Shown: positions 1-10,796 of the stretch, in pieces
Layout: the number at the start of each line of letters is the position of its first letter
How positions within the stretch are numbered: the stretch's first letter is position 1
Assembly (NCBI GenBank): GCA_902628495.1
Contig: CACONH010000001.1
Span: forward strand, 124,001 to 188,000
From: an uncultured Pelagibacteraceae bacterium
Lineage (GTDB): Bacteria; Pseudomonadota; Alphaproteobacteria; Pelagibacterales; Pelagibacteraceae
Direction: 5' to 3'
Length of the DNA: 64,000 nucleotides
Notes under the pieces: generated by a model
Databases searched by the model: none
What the model saw: the letters and a program-made list of their open reading frames with translations, nothing else
What the model was told of the DNA's origin: nothing
Made by a program: the position numbers and the translations under genes

Positions 1-2
1 TT

Positions 3-962
3 AAATATTTTCCTAATGACCATGGTGTTATATCTATTATGTACCATAGATTTAATGAAAATAAATATCCATCGACAAATATTAAAATAGATGTTTTTGA
101 AAAGCAACTCGAACTAATTGAGAAAAATAATATAGAATATTATGATCCATCTATGTTCGATAATGAATTTAATAATCCAAAGAAAAATAAAAAAATCTTA
201 ATAACTGTGGATGATGCGTTTACATCCTTTTATGATAATGCATGGCCAATTCTTAAGAAAAAAAAGATACCATTTATATTATTTGTCTCTACAGAACCGG
301 TAGGAAAGCCTGGATACATGAACTGGGACCAAATTAAAGAGGTATCAAGTTATGATTTTGCATTTATAGGTAATCATTCACATACTCATGAATATTTGTT
401 GGATTTTTCATACGATGAGTTCGAAAGAGATATTAAAAATTCTATAAAAATTTTTGAGGAAAAATTGGGATATAACCCAATTTTTTTTTCCTACCCATTT
501 GGAGAATTTAATTTAAAGCAAACAGAATTTATTAAAGGTAATTTTAAATATGGTTTTGGTCAACATTCTGGGGTAATTGATTTAACTAAAAATCGTTTTG
601 AGCTACCTAGATTTCCAATAAATGAAAAATATGGCGAATTAGAAAGATTTGATTTTATTCTAAAATTATTTCCAATTGCATATAAAAATTTAAAACCTAG
701 TGATAAATTTATAAGTAAAGATCAAAATCCTCCAACTATTGAGATTGAATTTTTTAAGGAACAAAAAAATATCCAAAAAATTAATTGTTTTTCAAACGAA
801 GGAAATGAATGGAGAAATTCAATCATGAAATTTGAGGATAATATTCTCAAAATTGACTTTAGAGAAAAATTTACATTCAGGAGAGGTAGAATAAATTGCT
901 CACTTAATGATGGAGATATTTGGAGATGGTTAGGTATTCAAATGTCAATTGAAGTAAATTAG
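3..962 (+). CDS. Polysaccharide deacetylase (NodB family), 5' end cut by window edge
   Basis: ITVDDAFTSFYDNAWPIL and GNHSHTHEYL motifs. Reading frame stays open upstream of the listed ATG (KYFPNDHGVISIMYHRF) to the window start. Confidence 0.85.
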   Translation, partial: KYFPNDHGVISIMYHRFNENKYPSTNIKIDVFEKQLELIEKNNIEYYDPSMFDNEFNNPKKNKKILITVDDAFTSFYDNAWPILKKKKIPFILFVSTEPVGKPGYMNWDQIKEVSSYDFAFIGNHSHTHEYLLDFSYDEFERDIKNSIKIFEEKLGYNPIFFSYPFGEFNLKQTEFIKGNFKYGFGQHSGVIDLTKNRFELPRFPINEKYGELERFDFILKLFPIAYKNLKPSDKFISKDQNPPTIEIEFFKEQKNIQKINCFSNEGNEWRNSIMKFEDNILKIDFREKFTFRRGRINCSLNDGDIWRWLGIQMSIEVN

Positions 963-2116
963 ATCAAATTTTTGTATTTAACACTAAGAGGCATTAATTT
1001 TACATCATCAAAATCTTTTAAAGAATTCTGATTTATAATTTGTTTAAGTATTTTAGTGTACTCTTTGCCTGTCTCAGCGTAATTATCTAATTGATCAGCG
1101 AGCAATAAACTATCAAGAGATGCACTGTCATCTCTCAATTGAGCCCTTAATTGTCTAAAATTTTTGTAACTTGAATGAGTGTTTAAATTTCTTTGATAAG
1201 CTCTTACAGATGCTTTTAACACTCTAAATTTCATTACTTTATGCTTAGTGTCACTGTCAGCACCGGCAGGTTTAATACCATCTCCAGACCATGTCCATTG
1301 ACCAAACAGTGCGTTTCCTTCAAGAGCGAACCTAGATGTTCCCCACCCAGTTTCTTTTGCTGCTTGAGCTATAGCTAATGAGACAGGAACAATATCCATT
1401 CGCACTTTTAAAGTGGGTATATCCTTATTTAAAACTCCATATTGTCTAAATTTTCGATTTAACCAATTTATTTCTTTTTTTGAATTTTTATTTTTGTTTA
1501 AAATACTAAACAGTTTTTTTCTATCTAACAAAATTAAATTATTTTCCTCTAATATAAGTGGCAAAATAATTTGAATAAATAAGCTTTTCCTTTTTTTTGA
1601 ACTTTCGATCTGCTTGATTTCATTTGGTAAAAGTGAAAGCCTTATTGGTTTAACCTTTTTACTTTTTCTTACTTCACTTAATGAATAGTTAGTATCCTCA
1701 AAAAGTTGTTCTATTGTAGATGCGCTAAGCCGAACGGTGTCTTCAGGCAAATCCTCAAATTTAAAAACATCCTCCAAAATATTTGATAAATCTAGCCCCT
1801 CATCTATCTTTGAATTATTTTCTAACTCCCCACCTTCTAAAATCTTTTTAAATTTTTTATTTGAGTCATTAATTTTAAAATTTTTGGCAACCTGCGGACT
1901 CATATCTGATAACAATGGCATTATAGTAGAAATTACAATTATAAATAAACTGGATAGTCCTGTTAAATATAAAGTTTTAAATTTTTCAAAACCAAATTTA
2001 AAAGTTGTTTTTTTTTTAATAATTATACCTTGAGATGATAAAAATTTTTTAAGCTTTAAAAATTGATTAATATTAAAGTTTTTTTTAATTAATTTATTTG
2101 GAAAAATTTTTTTCAA
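959..2116 (-). CDS. Membrane-anchored glucosaminidase / Bax-like peptidoglycan hydrolase
   Basis: PVSLAIAQAAKETGWGTSRFALEGNALFGQWTW is typical of the Bax/FlgJ glucosaminidase domain; N-terminal TM segment. Confidence 0.85.
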   Translation of the reverse strand: MKKIFPNKLIKKNFNINQFLKLKKFLSSQGIIIKKKTTFKFGFEKFKTLYLTGLSSLFIIVISTIMPLLSDMSPQVAKNFKINDSNKKFKKILEGGELENNSKIDEGLDLSNILEDVFKFEDLPEDTVRLSASTIEQLFEDTNYSLSEVRKSKKVKPIRLSLLPNEIKQIESSKKRKSLFIQIILPLILEENNLILLDRKKLFSILNKNKNSKKEINWLNRKFRQYGVLNKDIPTLKVRMDIVPVSLAIAQAAKETGWGTSRFALEGNALFGQWTWSGDGIKPAGADSDTKHKVMKFRVLKASVRAYQRNLNTHSSYKNFRQLRAQLRDDSASLDSLLLADQLDNYAETGKEYTKILKQIINQNSLKDFDDVKLMPLSVKYKNLI

Positions 2117-2652
2117 ACAGCCTCAACTTCTCTTACTTCAGGTATGTAATGACATAGCAAATTTTGAACCCCTTGTTTCAAAGTTAATGCAGCGCTGGGA
2201 CATCCAGAACATGCGCCCTGAAGTTCTACTCGGACTATGCCATCTTTAAATTCTTTAAATTTAATGTCGCCTCCATCCCTTGCAACAGCAGGTCTAATTT
2301 TAGTCTCCAATATTTTAATAATTTGACCCTCTACAGTTGAAGTATCTAACTCCTTCGTTTCTTCTTTTTTTGAAATAACATTTTCATTTCCATTAGCAAA
2401 ATAATCATTAATAAATGATATGATAATATGTTTTAAATCCTCCCAATCAAACTCATTGTGTTTATTTACAGAAATGAAGTTATCAGAAAGAAAAACACCT
2501 CTTACTCCATCTATTGACAATATATTCCTAATAAGATCATTGCTAGTTTTGCTAATATCTGTAATTTCTATCGGTCCAATTAAAGATACACTTTTCCCAG
2601 GAAGAAATTTTAATGAATTTGGATTAGGGGTTATTTCAGTTTGTACGAACAT
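2113..2652 (-). CDS. NifU-like Fe-S scaffold protein (Nfu N-terminal + NifU C-terminal domains)
   Basis: TPNPNSLKFLPG N-terminus and GACSGCPSAALTLKQGVQNLL with CxxC. Confidence 0.92.
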   Translation of the reverse strand: MFVQTEITPNPNSLKFLPGKSVSLIGPIEITDISKTSNDLIRNILSIDGVRGVFLSDNFISVNKHNEFDWEDLKHIIISFINDYFANGNENVISKKEETKELDTSTVEGQIIKILETKIRPAVARDGGDIKFKEFKDGIVRVELQGACSGCPSAALTLKQGVQNLLCHYIPEVREVEAV

Positions 2653-2697
2653 ACAATAAATATAAGTATTACATATAATTTTTAAAGCAAATAATAC

Positions 2698-3699
2698 TCA
2701 AAAACCGAATTTTTTCTTAATATCATGTATTTTTTTTGATGATAATTCATAAGCTTTTTCGCTACCATCTCGTAAAACTTGGTCAATATAAGAATTATCT
2801 TGATTTAATTTTCTAATTTCTTTTGAGATAGGTGAAATTTTTTCAACTATAACTTCTGATAATTTTTCCTTGAAAAAAGAAAAGTTTTTGTCTTTAAATT
2901 CATTAAATAAAAGATCAATTGTTTTTCCTGATAAGGATGAATAAATCCCAATTAAATTCTCTATCTCAGGCCTAGACTTTAAATTATTAATATTTGTTGG
3001 AAAAGGACTGGTGTCTGTTTTTGCTTTTTTAATTTTATTAATTATCTCTGAATCTGAGTCAGTTAAGTTTATTCTGCTTAATTCAGACGGGTCTGATTTA
3101 CTCATTTTTTTTTTACCATCTTTTAAGCTCATAATTCTTGCAAAGTTTTTTTGAATTAATGGTTCTGGAATTTTAAAAAAATCAGGTATATCAAAGTCTG
3201 TATTAAATTTTTTTGAAATATCTCTAGCTAATTCTAAGTGCTGTTTTTGATCCTCCCCCACAGGTACGTGAGTTGCATCATATAAAAGAATATCTGCAGC
3301 CATCAAAATAGGATAAATATAAAGGCCAACACTTGCCTTTTCTTTATCTTTTCCAGCCTTTTCTTTGAATTGTGTCATTCGATTTAACCAACCCATTCTA
3401 GCTACACAACTTAACAACCAAGAAAGCTCTGAATGTGCTGATACAGACGACTGATTAAAAATTATACTCTTTTGTGGATTTATACCACATGCTAAAAATG
3501 TTGCGGCTGTTTTTCTGGTATTTTGTTTTAAAATTTCAGGATCTTGTTTTACGGTGACTGCGTGTAAATCTACTACACAAAATATACACTCGTTGTTTTC
3601 ATTCTGTAGATCAACAAAGTTCTTGATAGCTCCTATATAGTTCCCCAAATGTAGATTACCAGTAGGTTGAACACCTGAAAAAATTTTTTTAACTCCCAT
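2698..3699 (-). CDS. trpS: Tryptophanyl-tRNA synthetase
   Basis: FSGVQPTGNLHLGNYIGA, KKKMSKSDPS. Confidence 0.97.
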   Translation of the reverse strand: MGVKKIFSGVQPTGNLHLGNYIGAIKNFVDLQNENNECIFCVVDLHAVTVKQDPEILKQNTRKTAATFLACGINPQKSIIFNQSSVSAHSELSWLLSCVARMGWLNRMTQFKEKAGKDKEKASVGLYIYPILMAADILLYDATHVPVGEDQKQHLELARDISKKFNTDFDIPDFFKIPEPLIQKNFARIMSLKDGKKKMSKSDPSELSRINLTDSDSEIINKIKKAKTDTSPFPTNINNLKSRPEIENLIGIYSSLSGKTIDLLFNEFKDKNFSFFKEKLSEVIVEKISPISKEIRKLNQDNSYIDQVLRDGSEKAYELSSKKIHDIKKKFGF

Positions 3700-3700
3700 A

Positions 3701-5230
3701 CTAATACTTTATTTTAATATCACTCAATTTGAAAGCTTTAGTAATTAACGATACTACAAAATAGATTAAGATACTCAATATTACTATAACAAAAAGATAG
3801 ATAAATTTATAATTATTTTCAAAAGACAGTTCACTGTCAAAATAAGATATTAAGTTTTGGAGTAATATACCCATTATTATAGTTGAAATAGCAACTCTAA
3901 TAATTTGTATAATTAATTTTTTATTAATTTTAAAATAATCTTCTTTATGTAAATAAATATATAAAAAAATAGAGTTAACCCATGATGATATTGAAGTTGC
4001 AATCGGTATTATAATGAAACCTATATCCTTAAAATAATAAACGCTAATTAAAATATTTATAAATACAGATACGGTAGAAAAATAAAAAGGAATTTTAGTA
4101 TTATCTCTTGCAAAAATAAAACTTGAAAATATTTTTATTAAAGCAAACGCGGGGAGACCTATAGAAAAATATAGCAGAGCTTTTGCAGAATTTTTTACGC
4201 TTATTTCATCAAATGATCCATAACCAAATAATGATGATACAATTTCTTCGTTTGCAATAATTAATGCCAACATCGCAGGAAGGCTCAAGAGCAATGACAA
4301 TTCCAGAGATTTGTTTTGTATTTTATCTATATCTAATTTTTTATTTTGTTGAATGTAAAAAGACAATTTAGGTAGTATAACAGTCCCTATTGCTATGCCT
4401 GCGATCGCAAGATTTATTTGATATATCCTGTCTGCATAATATAAAATAGACACTGCACTTGCCTGAAAAGAGGCAATAATTGTTCCTACTAAAATATTTA
4501 TTTGGGTAACGCCGGAAGAAAATATACTTGGTAAAAGTTTTTTGAAAAATAATTTAACATTTTTTGAAATGTTGAAATTGAATTTTAATTTTGGTTCAAA
4601 AAATCTTTTAACAAATATCACTAAAAAAAAGGCTTGAATAAATCCCGCAATTGATACGCCATAGGATAAAAATATGACTAATTTTTCACCTAAAATTTTA
4701 CCAAAAACTAATATTCCTATCATTACAAGATTTAGAATAATTGGTGCAGCCGAAGCTGCTGCAAAACGATTATGTGAGTTTAAAATAGCCGAAAAAAAAG
4801 ATGCTAAACTAACAAATAGTATAAAAGGAAACGTAATTTTTGTTAACTGAGTTGCCAAAGCAAATTTTTCTGGATTAGATTTAAAACCGGGCGCAATTAA
4901 TGACACAAAAACAGGCATAAATAACTCTACTAGGAGCACTAATGCTAAAAGAAAAATTGTTAAAAGGTTAAAAATATTATTAGCAAAGCTCTCTGATTTT
5001 CTTTTTCCTTTAACTAATTCTTTGGAATAACTTGGAACAAATGCAGCATTGAATGATCCTTCGCCAAACAATCTTCTAAAAGTATTTGGAATTCTAAAAG
5101 CAACAAAAAAAGCATCGGCAACAGGTCCGGAGCCAAGAAATATTGCAATAAGAATATCTCTTAAATAACCTGAAATACGACTTATTAAAGTATAAAAACT
5201 AAAAGTCCCAGTTGACTTAATTATATTCAT
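3701..5230 (-). CDS. murJ: Lipid II flippase MurJ
   Basis: Polytopic; SRISGYLRDILIAIFLGSGPVADAFFVAFRIPNTFRRLFGEGSFNAAFVP. Confidence 0.96.
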   Translation of the reverse strand: MNIIKSTGTFSFYTLISRISGYLRDILIAIFLGSGPVADAFFVAFRIPNTFRRLFGEGSFNAAFVPSYSKELVKGKRKSESFANNIFNLLTIFLLALVLLVELFMPVFVSLIAPGFKSNPEKFALATQLTKITFPFILFVSLASFFSAILNSHNRFAAASAAPIILNLVMIGILVFGKILGEKLVIFLSYGVSIAGFIQAFFLVIFVKRFFEPKLKFNFNISKNVKLFFKKLLPSIFSSGVTQINILVGTIIASFQASAVSILYYADRIYQINLAIAGIAIGTVILPKLSFYIQQNKKLDIDKIQNKSLELSLLLSLPAMLALIIANEEIVSSLFGYGSFDEISVKNSAKALLYFSIGLPAFALIKIFSSFIFARDNTKIPFYFSTVSVFINILISVYYFKDIGFIIIPIATSISSWVNSIFLYIYLHKEDYFKINKKLIIQIIRVAISTIIMGILLQNLISYFDSELSFENNYKFIYLFVIVILSILIYFVVSLITKAFKLSDIKIKY

Positions 5231-5280
5231 AAATCATATTAGTCTTAATATTGGCTCAATTGTATACATAAATAATAACA

Positions 5281-7566
5281 ATGAAAAAAAATAAAATTGA
5301 ACATTACTCGGATAAAGAAGCATTAGAATTTCATAATAGCAATAAATCAGGCAAGATTGAGATTATCTCATCAAAACCGATGACTTCAAAAAGGGACCTA
5401 GCCCTTGCTTACTCACCTGGTGTTGCTGCACCAGTAAAAGCAATTGCTGAGAATCCTGACCGAGCATACGATTACACAACTAAAGGAAATTTAGTAGCAG
5501 TAATTAGTAATGGTTCAGCAATTTTAGGTCTGGGTAATTTAGGAGCCATAGCATCGAAACCTGTTATGGAAGGAAAAGCTGTTTTATTTAAAAGATTTGC
5601 AGATATAGATTCGATTGATATAGAAATTGACACTAACGATACTGAAGAAATAATTAAATCAATAAAAAATATTTCTAAAAGTTTCGGGGGAATTAACCTC
5701 GAAGATATAAAGGCACCTGAGTGTTTCATTATAGAAAAAAAATTAAAAGAAATATTAGATATTCCAGTTTTTCACGATGACCAACATGGTACTGCAATAA
5801 TAACTAGTGCAGCATTAATTAATGCCTGCGATATTGCAAAAAAAAAGCTAAATGAAATAAATGTAGTTATCAATGGTGCAGGCGCATCTGCAATGGCATG
5901 CGCAAAACTTTTTATAAACTCAGGCGTAGATAAAAATAAAATCAAAATGCTTGATTCAAAAGGAGTTATTTATAAAGGTAGAGATAACTTAAATGAATGG
6001 AAAAATAAATTCGCAATTAAAACAAATGATAGAAGTTTAAATGATGCTATTAAAAATGCCGATGTTTTTTTAGGTTTATCTCAAGCAGGAGCTCTCAAAA
6101 AAGATATGGTAAAATGTATGGCAAAAAAGCCCATAATTTTTGCTTGTGCTAATCCTGATCCAGAAATTACTCCTGAAGAAATTGAAGAAGTAAGAGATGA
6201 TGCAATTATTGCAACTGGAAGATCAGATTATCCTAATCAAGTAAATAATTTAATTGGCTTTCCATATATTTTTAGAGGAGCTCTTGATGTTAGATCAAAA
6301 ACCATCAATGAGGAAATGAAAGTTGCTGCAGTACATGCTATCGCTTCATTAGCAAGAGAGAGAGTTCCTGATGAAGTAGTCGCTGCAATGGGTGGTGAAA
6401 GACCAGTTTATGGAAAAGACTATATTATTCCGTCAACTTTTGATCCAAGACTTATAAGCGTTATACCACTCGCAGTTGCTAAAGCTGCAATTAAAACTGG
6501 TGTTGCAAGAATAGGAATTGAAAATTTTGAGAATTACTCAGAACAATTAAAAAATAGACTTGATCCAACTGTAGCTGTTATGCAAGGTATAAATTCGCAA
6601 ATTAAAAAAAATCAAAAAAAAGTTGTGTTTGCAGATGGAGAAGATGAAAACAATCTTAAAGCTGCAATTTCATTCAAAAACAGTGGATTGGGTATCCCTA
6701 TTTTAATTGCTAAAGAAGAGATAGTTAGAAAAAAATTAAATGAAATTGGATATGGAGAAAACTTTGACATTGAAATTATTAATTCAACAAACGAAAAATT
6801 AAGAAATAAATACACAGAGTTTTTATTTAAACGTCTTCAAAGAACAGACGGATTATTAGAGCGAGATTGTGATAAACTTGTTAGAAATGACAGAGTTACT
6901 TTTGGCGCTTGTATGGTTTCATGTGGAGATGCAGATGCAATGGTTACTGGGAATACCAGAAGATATTCAGCATCTCTTGAAAAAATTTCCAAAGTTGTTG
7001 ACCCAAGGCCAGGTGAAATAATGTTTGGTTTAAATATGATAGTTAATAGAGGAAAAACCATCTTTATTTGTGATACTACGGTAATTGAATACCCTGACGA
7101 AAAACAACTTGCCGAAATGGCAATTTCAGCTGCTAGAGTTGTAAGACTATTTGGATTTGATCCAAAAATTGCTTTTTTATCTCATTCCACTTTTGGCCAA
7201 CCAACAACAGACAGAACAAAAAGAATAAGTGATGCTGTTGAAATGCTTAAGAAGAAAAATGTTGACTTTAAATTTGATGGTGAGATGCAGCCAGATGTTG
7301 CCTTAGAGGATATGTTTCAAGAACTATATCCGTTTTCTGAAATTGTTGGCAATGCAAACGTTTTGATTATGCCAAGTCAACACAGTGCTGCGATATCTTA
7401 TAAGATGATACAGTCCATGAGTAGAGCAAAATTAATTGGACCACTTTTAATAGGTTTGGGTCAAGCTATTGAAATTGCTCCATTAAGAAGCTCAACATCA
7501 GATATACTAAATTTAGCATCAGTTGCGGCTTATTCAGCTGAGATAATTGATTATAAAAAAAATTAA
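5281..7566 (+). CDS. maeB: Malic enzyme fused to phosphotransacetylase-like domain
   Basis: SPGVAAPVKAI, FHDDQHGTAI, C-terminal PTA-like MVTGNTRRYSASL; 761 aa two-domain architecture. Confidence 0.95.
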   Translation: MKKNKIEHYSDKEALEFHNSNKSGKIEIISSKPMTSKRDLALAYSPGVAAPVKAIAENPDRAYDYTTKGNLVAVISNGSAILGLGNLGAIASKPVMEGKAVLFKRFADIDSIDIEIDTNDTEEIIKSIKNISKSFGGINLEDIKAPECFIIEKKLKEILDIPVFHDDQHGTAIITSAALINACDIAKKKLNEINVVINGAGASAMACAKLFINSGVDKNKIKMLDSKGVIYKGRDNLNEWKNKFAIKTNDRSLNDAIKNADVFLGLSQAGALKKDMVKCMAKKPIIFACANPDPEITPEEIEEVRDDAIIATGRSDYPNQVNNLIGFPYIFRGALDVRSKTINEEMKVAAVHAIASLARERVPDEVVAAMGGERPVYGKDYIIPSTFDPRLISVIPLAVAKAAIKTGVARIGIENFENYSEQLKNRLDPTVAVMQGINSQIKKNQKKVVFADGEDENNLKAAISFKNSGLGIPILIAKEEIVRKKLNEIGYGENFDIEIINSTNEKLRNKYTEFLFKRLQRTDGLLERDCDKLVRNDRVTFGACMVSCGDADAMVTGNTRRYSASLEKISKVVDPRPGEIMFGLNMIVNRGKTIFICDTTVIEYPDEKQLAEMAISAARVVRLFGFDPKIAFLSHSTFGQPTTDRTKRISDAVEMLKKKNVDFKFDGEMQPDVALEDMFQELYPFSEIVGNANVLIMPSQHSAAISYKMIQSMSRAKLIGPLLIGLGQAIEIAPLRSSTSDILNLASVAAYSAEIIDYKKN

Positions 7567-8159
7567 TCTTTTTGGATTCTTAAATCTTCCACTAAGAGAA
7601 TGCTGGCAATGATTTTATTTACATCCAAGATAGAATTTGCTTCATCAACAACTATCTCTAGTTCATCTCTATCTCTTGCTATTCCATATATGTAAATATT
7701 TTTTTTGTAAGTATCTATTTGATAATTGCTAGATTTTATATTTTTATTTACAATTAATGCAGCTCGTAATTGAGAAGTTATCAGCGTATCCTTTGCTGAT
7801 TGTTTAAAATTGAATTTTTCTCTAATTTTTATATCGTTTCTTACAGACCTAACCCCACTAGTTTCCCATGCGATTTTAGTTATTTTTAACTTTTCCTCTG
7901 GATTATCAACTTTACCAGTAATAAATATTCTGCCATCTAAAACCTTAGTTTTGATGGATAAGAAATATTTCTTTTCTTCCATCGTGAGTCTAGTTATTAG
8001 GTTTTTTTCCATAATAGAATCATCAATTTGTGTTCCTAGAGATCTTGGGTCAATTGCCACGGAAACTCCTGTCCCAAATAATCCTCTTGAGCTAGTGCCT
8101 GAACAACTGTTTAAGAGAACAAGTAATATTAAAAGAAAAAAAAGATTTTTATTTATCAT
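7563..8159 (-). CDS. BON-domain lipoprotein (YraP/DolP-like)
   Basis: LLNSCSG lipobox; two BON-like repeats; next to rsmI. Confidence 0.8.
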   Translation of the reverse strand: MINKNLFFLLILLVLLNSCSGTSSRGLFGTGVSVAIDPRSLGTQIDDSIMEKNLITRLTMEEKKYFLSIKTKVLDGRIFITGKVDNPEEKLKITKIAWETSGVRSVRNDIKIREKFNFKQSAKDTLITSQLRAALIVNKNIKSSNYQIDTYKKNIYIYGIARDRDELEIVVDEANSILDVNKIIASILLVEDLRIQKD

Positions 8160-8991
8160 TTTTAACTTCTAGACAATAATCGTAGATTATTTTTTTTTGA
8201 ATTCCTTTGTGAGAAAGACTTTTAATTATATCTCTAATACTTTTATTTTTTAGCATTCTTTTAATTATTTTTTTATCAGATTCGCTCAAAAAACCTAAAG
8301 GATTTATATTTTCTTTTACCTCAGAGATAACAACAGTAAGTTCACCTTTATCGAAAATTTTAATTTTTTTTAAGTCTTCAACCTTACATCTAATGAATTC
8401 CTCGTGTAATTTTGTCATTTCTCTGCAAAGAACAATTTCTCTTTTGCTAAAAAAATTTATTAAAGTTTCTACATTTTTAATTAATTTTTTTGGTGGAATA
8501 AATATGACTATTGAACAATCAATTTTGGAAAGAAATTCTAATTCTTTAATTAATTTATTTTTTTTTTCTTCTAAAAAACCATAAAAAATAAACTTGTCGG
8601 AAAAACCGCTTATTGATAAAGAAGTTATAACCGATGAAGCTCCTGGTATTGGAGTAACCGGAATATCCTTATTTATACACTCTTTCACTAATATTTTGCC
8701 TGGATCTGATATTGCAGGGGTTCCTGCGTCAGAAATAAGTGAAATTATTTTACCTCCCATTAAATTGATTAATATATCTTCAGTCTTTTTTTTTTCGTTA
8801 AATTTGTGGAATGATAAGAGTTGAGTTTTTATATTATAATAATTCAAAAGTTTTATAGAAACACGGGTATCTTCGCAAAGAATTAGATCTGAATTTTTAA
8901 GAATTTCTAACGCTCTTATTGTTAAATCACCTAAATTTCCTATCGGAGTAGAAACCAGATAAAGACCTTTTTTTTGTGATTGTGATATCAT
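8149..8991 (-). CDS. rsmI: 16S rRNA 2'-O-ribose C1402 methyltransferase
   Basis: GLYLVSTPIGNLGDLTIRALEILK, LISDAGTPAISDPG. Confidence 0.96.
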   Translation of the reverse strand: MISQSQKKGLYLVSTPIGNLGDLTIRALEILKNSDLILCEDTRVSIKLLNYYNIKTQLLSFHKFNEKKKTEDILINLMGGKIISLISDAGTPAISDPGKILVKECINKDIPVTPIPGASSVITSLSISGFSDKFIFYGFLEEKKNKLIKELEFLSKIDCSIVIFIPPKKLIKNVETLINFFSKREIVLCREMTKLHEEFIRCKVEDLKKIKIFDKGELTVVISEVKENINPLGFLSESDKKIIKRMLKNKSIRDIIKSLSHKGIQKKIIYDYCLEVKNDK

Positions 8992-9022
8992 TAAATTAAG
9001 AGTTTATTATATATTATATAAT

Positions 9023-10174
9023 ATGAAAAAATTACTTAATTTAATATTTTTTATATCCATAACTTTTATTTTTACTAGCAAGCTTTTTGCAATCGAAGAA
9101 AAGATTAAAATTGGTTTGTTGTTGCCTTTGGATGGTCAAAACCATAATATAGGAAAGTCAGTATTAAGAGCTGTAAATTTGGCAGTTAATAAAATAGATG
9201 ATCCAATTTTAGAAGTTTATCCAAAAAACAATTTTGATAATCCTGAAGATAATATTAAAGCGGCACAAGAGCTATACGATCAAGGTGTTAGAATATTTAT
9301 TGGACCTATTTTTGATAAAAATACAAAAAATTTAGGAAAATTTGATGATGCTATTTTTATAACTTTTTCAAATAAGGATAAGAACTCTCAAAAAAATTTA
9401 ATATACGCGGGGGTGAATGCTACTTCACAGATAGCAACAATTAAAAAATTTCTTGAGGACAATGATATTAAAAAAACTATCTGTCTTATTCCTGAATCTG
9501 ACTTCAAAGAGGAGATTAAAAAAGGGATTTCACAGACAAAAATTAATTTAAAAAAAGTTTTTTATTATAAAACTGAGCCAACAGAGATTACAAAGAGAAT
9601 TGAGAAAATCACGAGGTATGAAGTTAGAAAACAAAATCTGCTTGATGAAATTAAAAGGATAGAAAACTCTGATGATCCAAATAAAGAAAAAAAAATAAAA
9701 AATCTTGAAAAAAAGGATACAATAGGAAAATTAGGTTTCGACTCAGTTATAATTTCAGATTTTGATGAGTCATTAAAAAGCGTAATTACATCGCTTATTT
9801 ACACAGATGTGTCTACAAAAAGGGTTTATTTTATAACTCTTAATCAGTGGTTCGATGATAGTTTGCTTAAAGAAGATAGTTCACAAAATATTTACTTCCC
9901 ATCAATTAACAAAAAAAATTATGATACCTTTTCTAAATTATTTTTTAAAAAATTTAATAGTTACCCAAACCAGATTTCATTTTTAAGTTATGACTTAGTT
10001 GGACTAGTTTACTATTTGACAAAAAAAAATAATTTAGAAAATACAAATAAAATTTTTGATCAAAAAAATATATTTAAAGGTAAAACTGGTATTTTTGAGA
10101 TCAAAGACAAAAAAATCAGTCATATCCTCAACTTCTACAAAGTTGAGAATGGTAAGTTTATAAAAATTTTTTAA
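9023..10174 (+). CDS. Periplasmic-binding-fold PBP activator (LpoA-like)
   Basis: Signal peptide, KIGLLLPLDGQNHNIGKSVLRAVNLAV; divergent from rsmI as expected for the rsmI/lpoA neighbourhood. Confidence 0.75.
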   Translation: MKKLLNLIFFISITFIFTSKLFAIEEKIKIGLLLPLDGQNHNIGKSVLRAVNLAVNKIDDPILEVYPKNNFDNPEDNIKAAQELYDQGVRIFIGPIFDKNTKNLGKFDDAIFITFSNKDKNSQKNLIYAGVNATSQIATIKKFLEDNDIKKTICLIPESDFKEEIKKGISQTKINLKKVFYYKTEPTEITKRIEKITRYEVRKQNLLDEIKRIENSDDPNKEKKIKNLEKKDTIGKLGFDSVIISDFDESLKSVITSLIYTDVSTKRVYFITLNQWFDDSLLKEDSSQNIYFPSINKKNYDTFSKLFFKKFNSYPNQISFLSYDLVGLVYYLTKKNNLENTNKIFDQKNIFKGKTGIFEIKDKKISHILNFYKVENGKFIKIF

Positions 10175-10760
10175 TTTTTTGAAAAGCTTTAAATCTATGA
10201 TCAATTTTATATTTTTTTTTTGGTGAAATTTGACCAAATGTTTTCTTTGATCCATAAGGAATAAAAATTGGATCATATCCAAATCCTTTTGTGCCGACCT
10301 TAATATTTGATATTCTACCGTCAATTTTCCCAATTGTTGTTTTATATTTTCCACTTGGCCAATAAATTGTTAAGGCACAGATAAAATTAGCTTTTATTTT
10401 TTTGTTTCTCCAACTGGGCATTCTTTTATCTAATTTTTTAAATACTTTTTTAATTGCTAGATCAAAATCATTATTTTTTCCGCCCCATCGAGCTGAGTAA
10501 ATACCAGGTTGATTATTTAAAATTTTAATTTCTAATCCAGAGTCGTCTGAGATACAAATTTGATCACTTTTTTTTGAAAAAAACTTGGCTTTTATAAAAG
10601 AATTTTCTTTAAAGGTTTTACCATTTTCCTTAGGGCTTTTTAAATTAAAGTCAGATGTTGAAAAAATCTTAATGTTTTTTGGCAATAAAGCTTTAATTTC
10701 TCTTAATTTACCTTTGTTATTGGTGCCAATTAGTAGTTTTGAAATTTTTTTGGGTCTCAT
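10158..10760 (-). CDS. rdgB: XTP/dITP pyrophosphatase
   Basis: LLIGTNNKGKLREIKALLP, SDDSGLEIKILNNQPGIYSARW, GFGYDPIFIP. Confidence 0.95.
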   Translation of the reverse strand: MRPKKISKLLIGTNNKGKLREIKALLPKNIKIFSTSDFNLKSPKENGKTFKENSFIKAKFFSKKSDQICISDDSGLEIKILNNQPGIYSARWGGKNNDFDLAIKKVFKKLDKRMPSWRNKKIKANFICALTIYWPSGKYKTTIGKIDGRISNIKVGTKGFGYDPIFIPYGSKKTFGQISPKKKYKIDHRFKAFQKIKKFL

Positions 10761-10796
10761 CTGGAAATATCCATTTTACATACCATATAAATAACT

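Noticed and set aside
1737-2033. Plus-strand ORF opposite the Bax-like gene
   Set aside because: Antisense shadow of a convincing coding frame; no motif. Same reasoning for 2420-2659, 7810-8172, 8393-8584 and 8594-8824.
5472-5729. Minus-strand ORFs inside maeB (also 6612-6815, 6837-7061)
   Set aside because: Lie fully inside a strongly supported gene on the other strand; low-complexity antisense translations.
10034-10354. Minus ORF overlapping the lpoA-like end and rdgB
   Set aside because: Different frame from rdgB, no motif; rdgB explains the strand.
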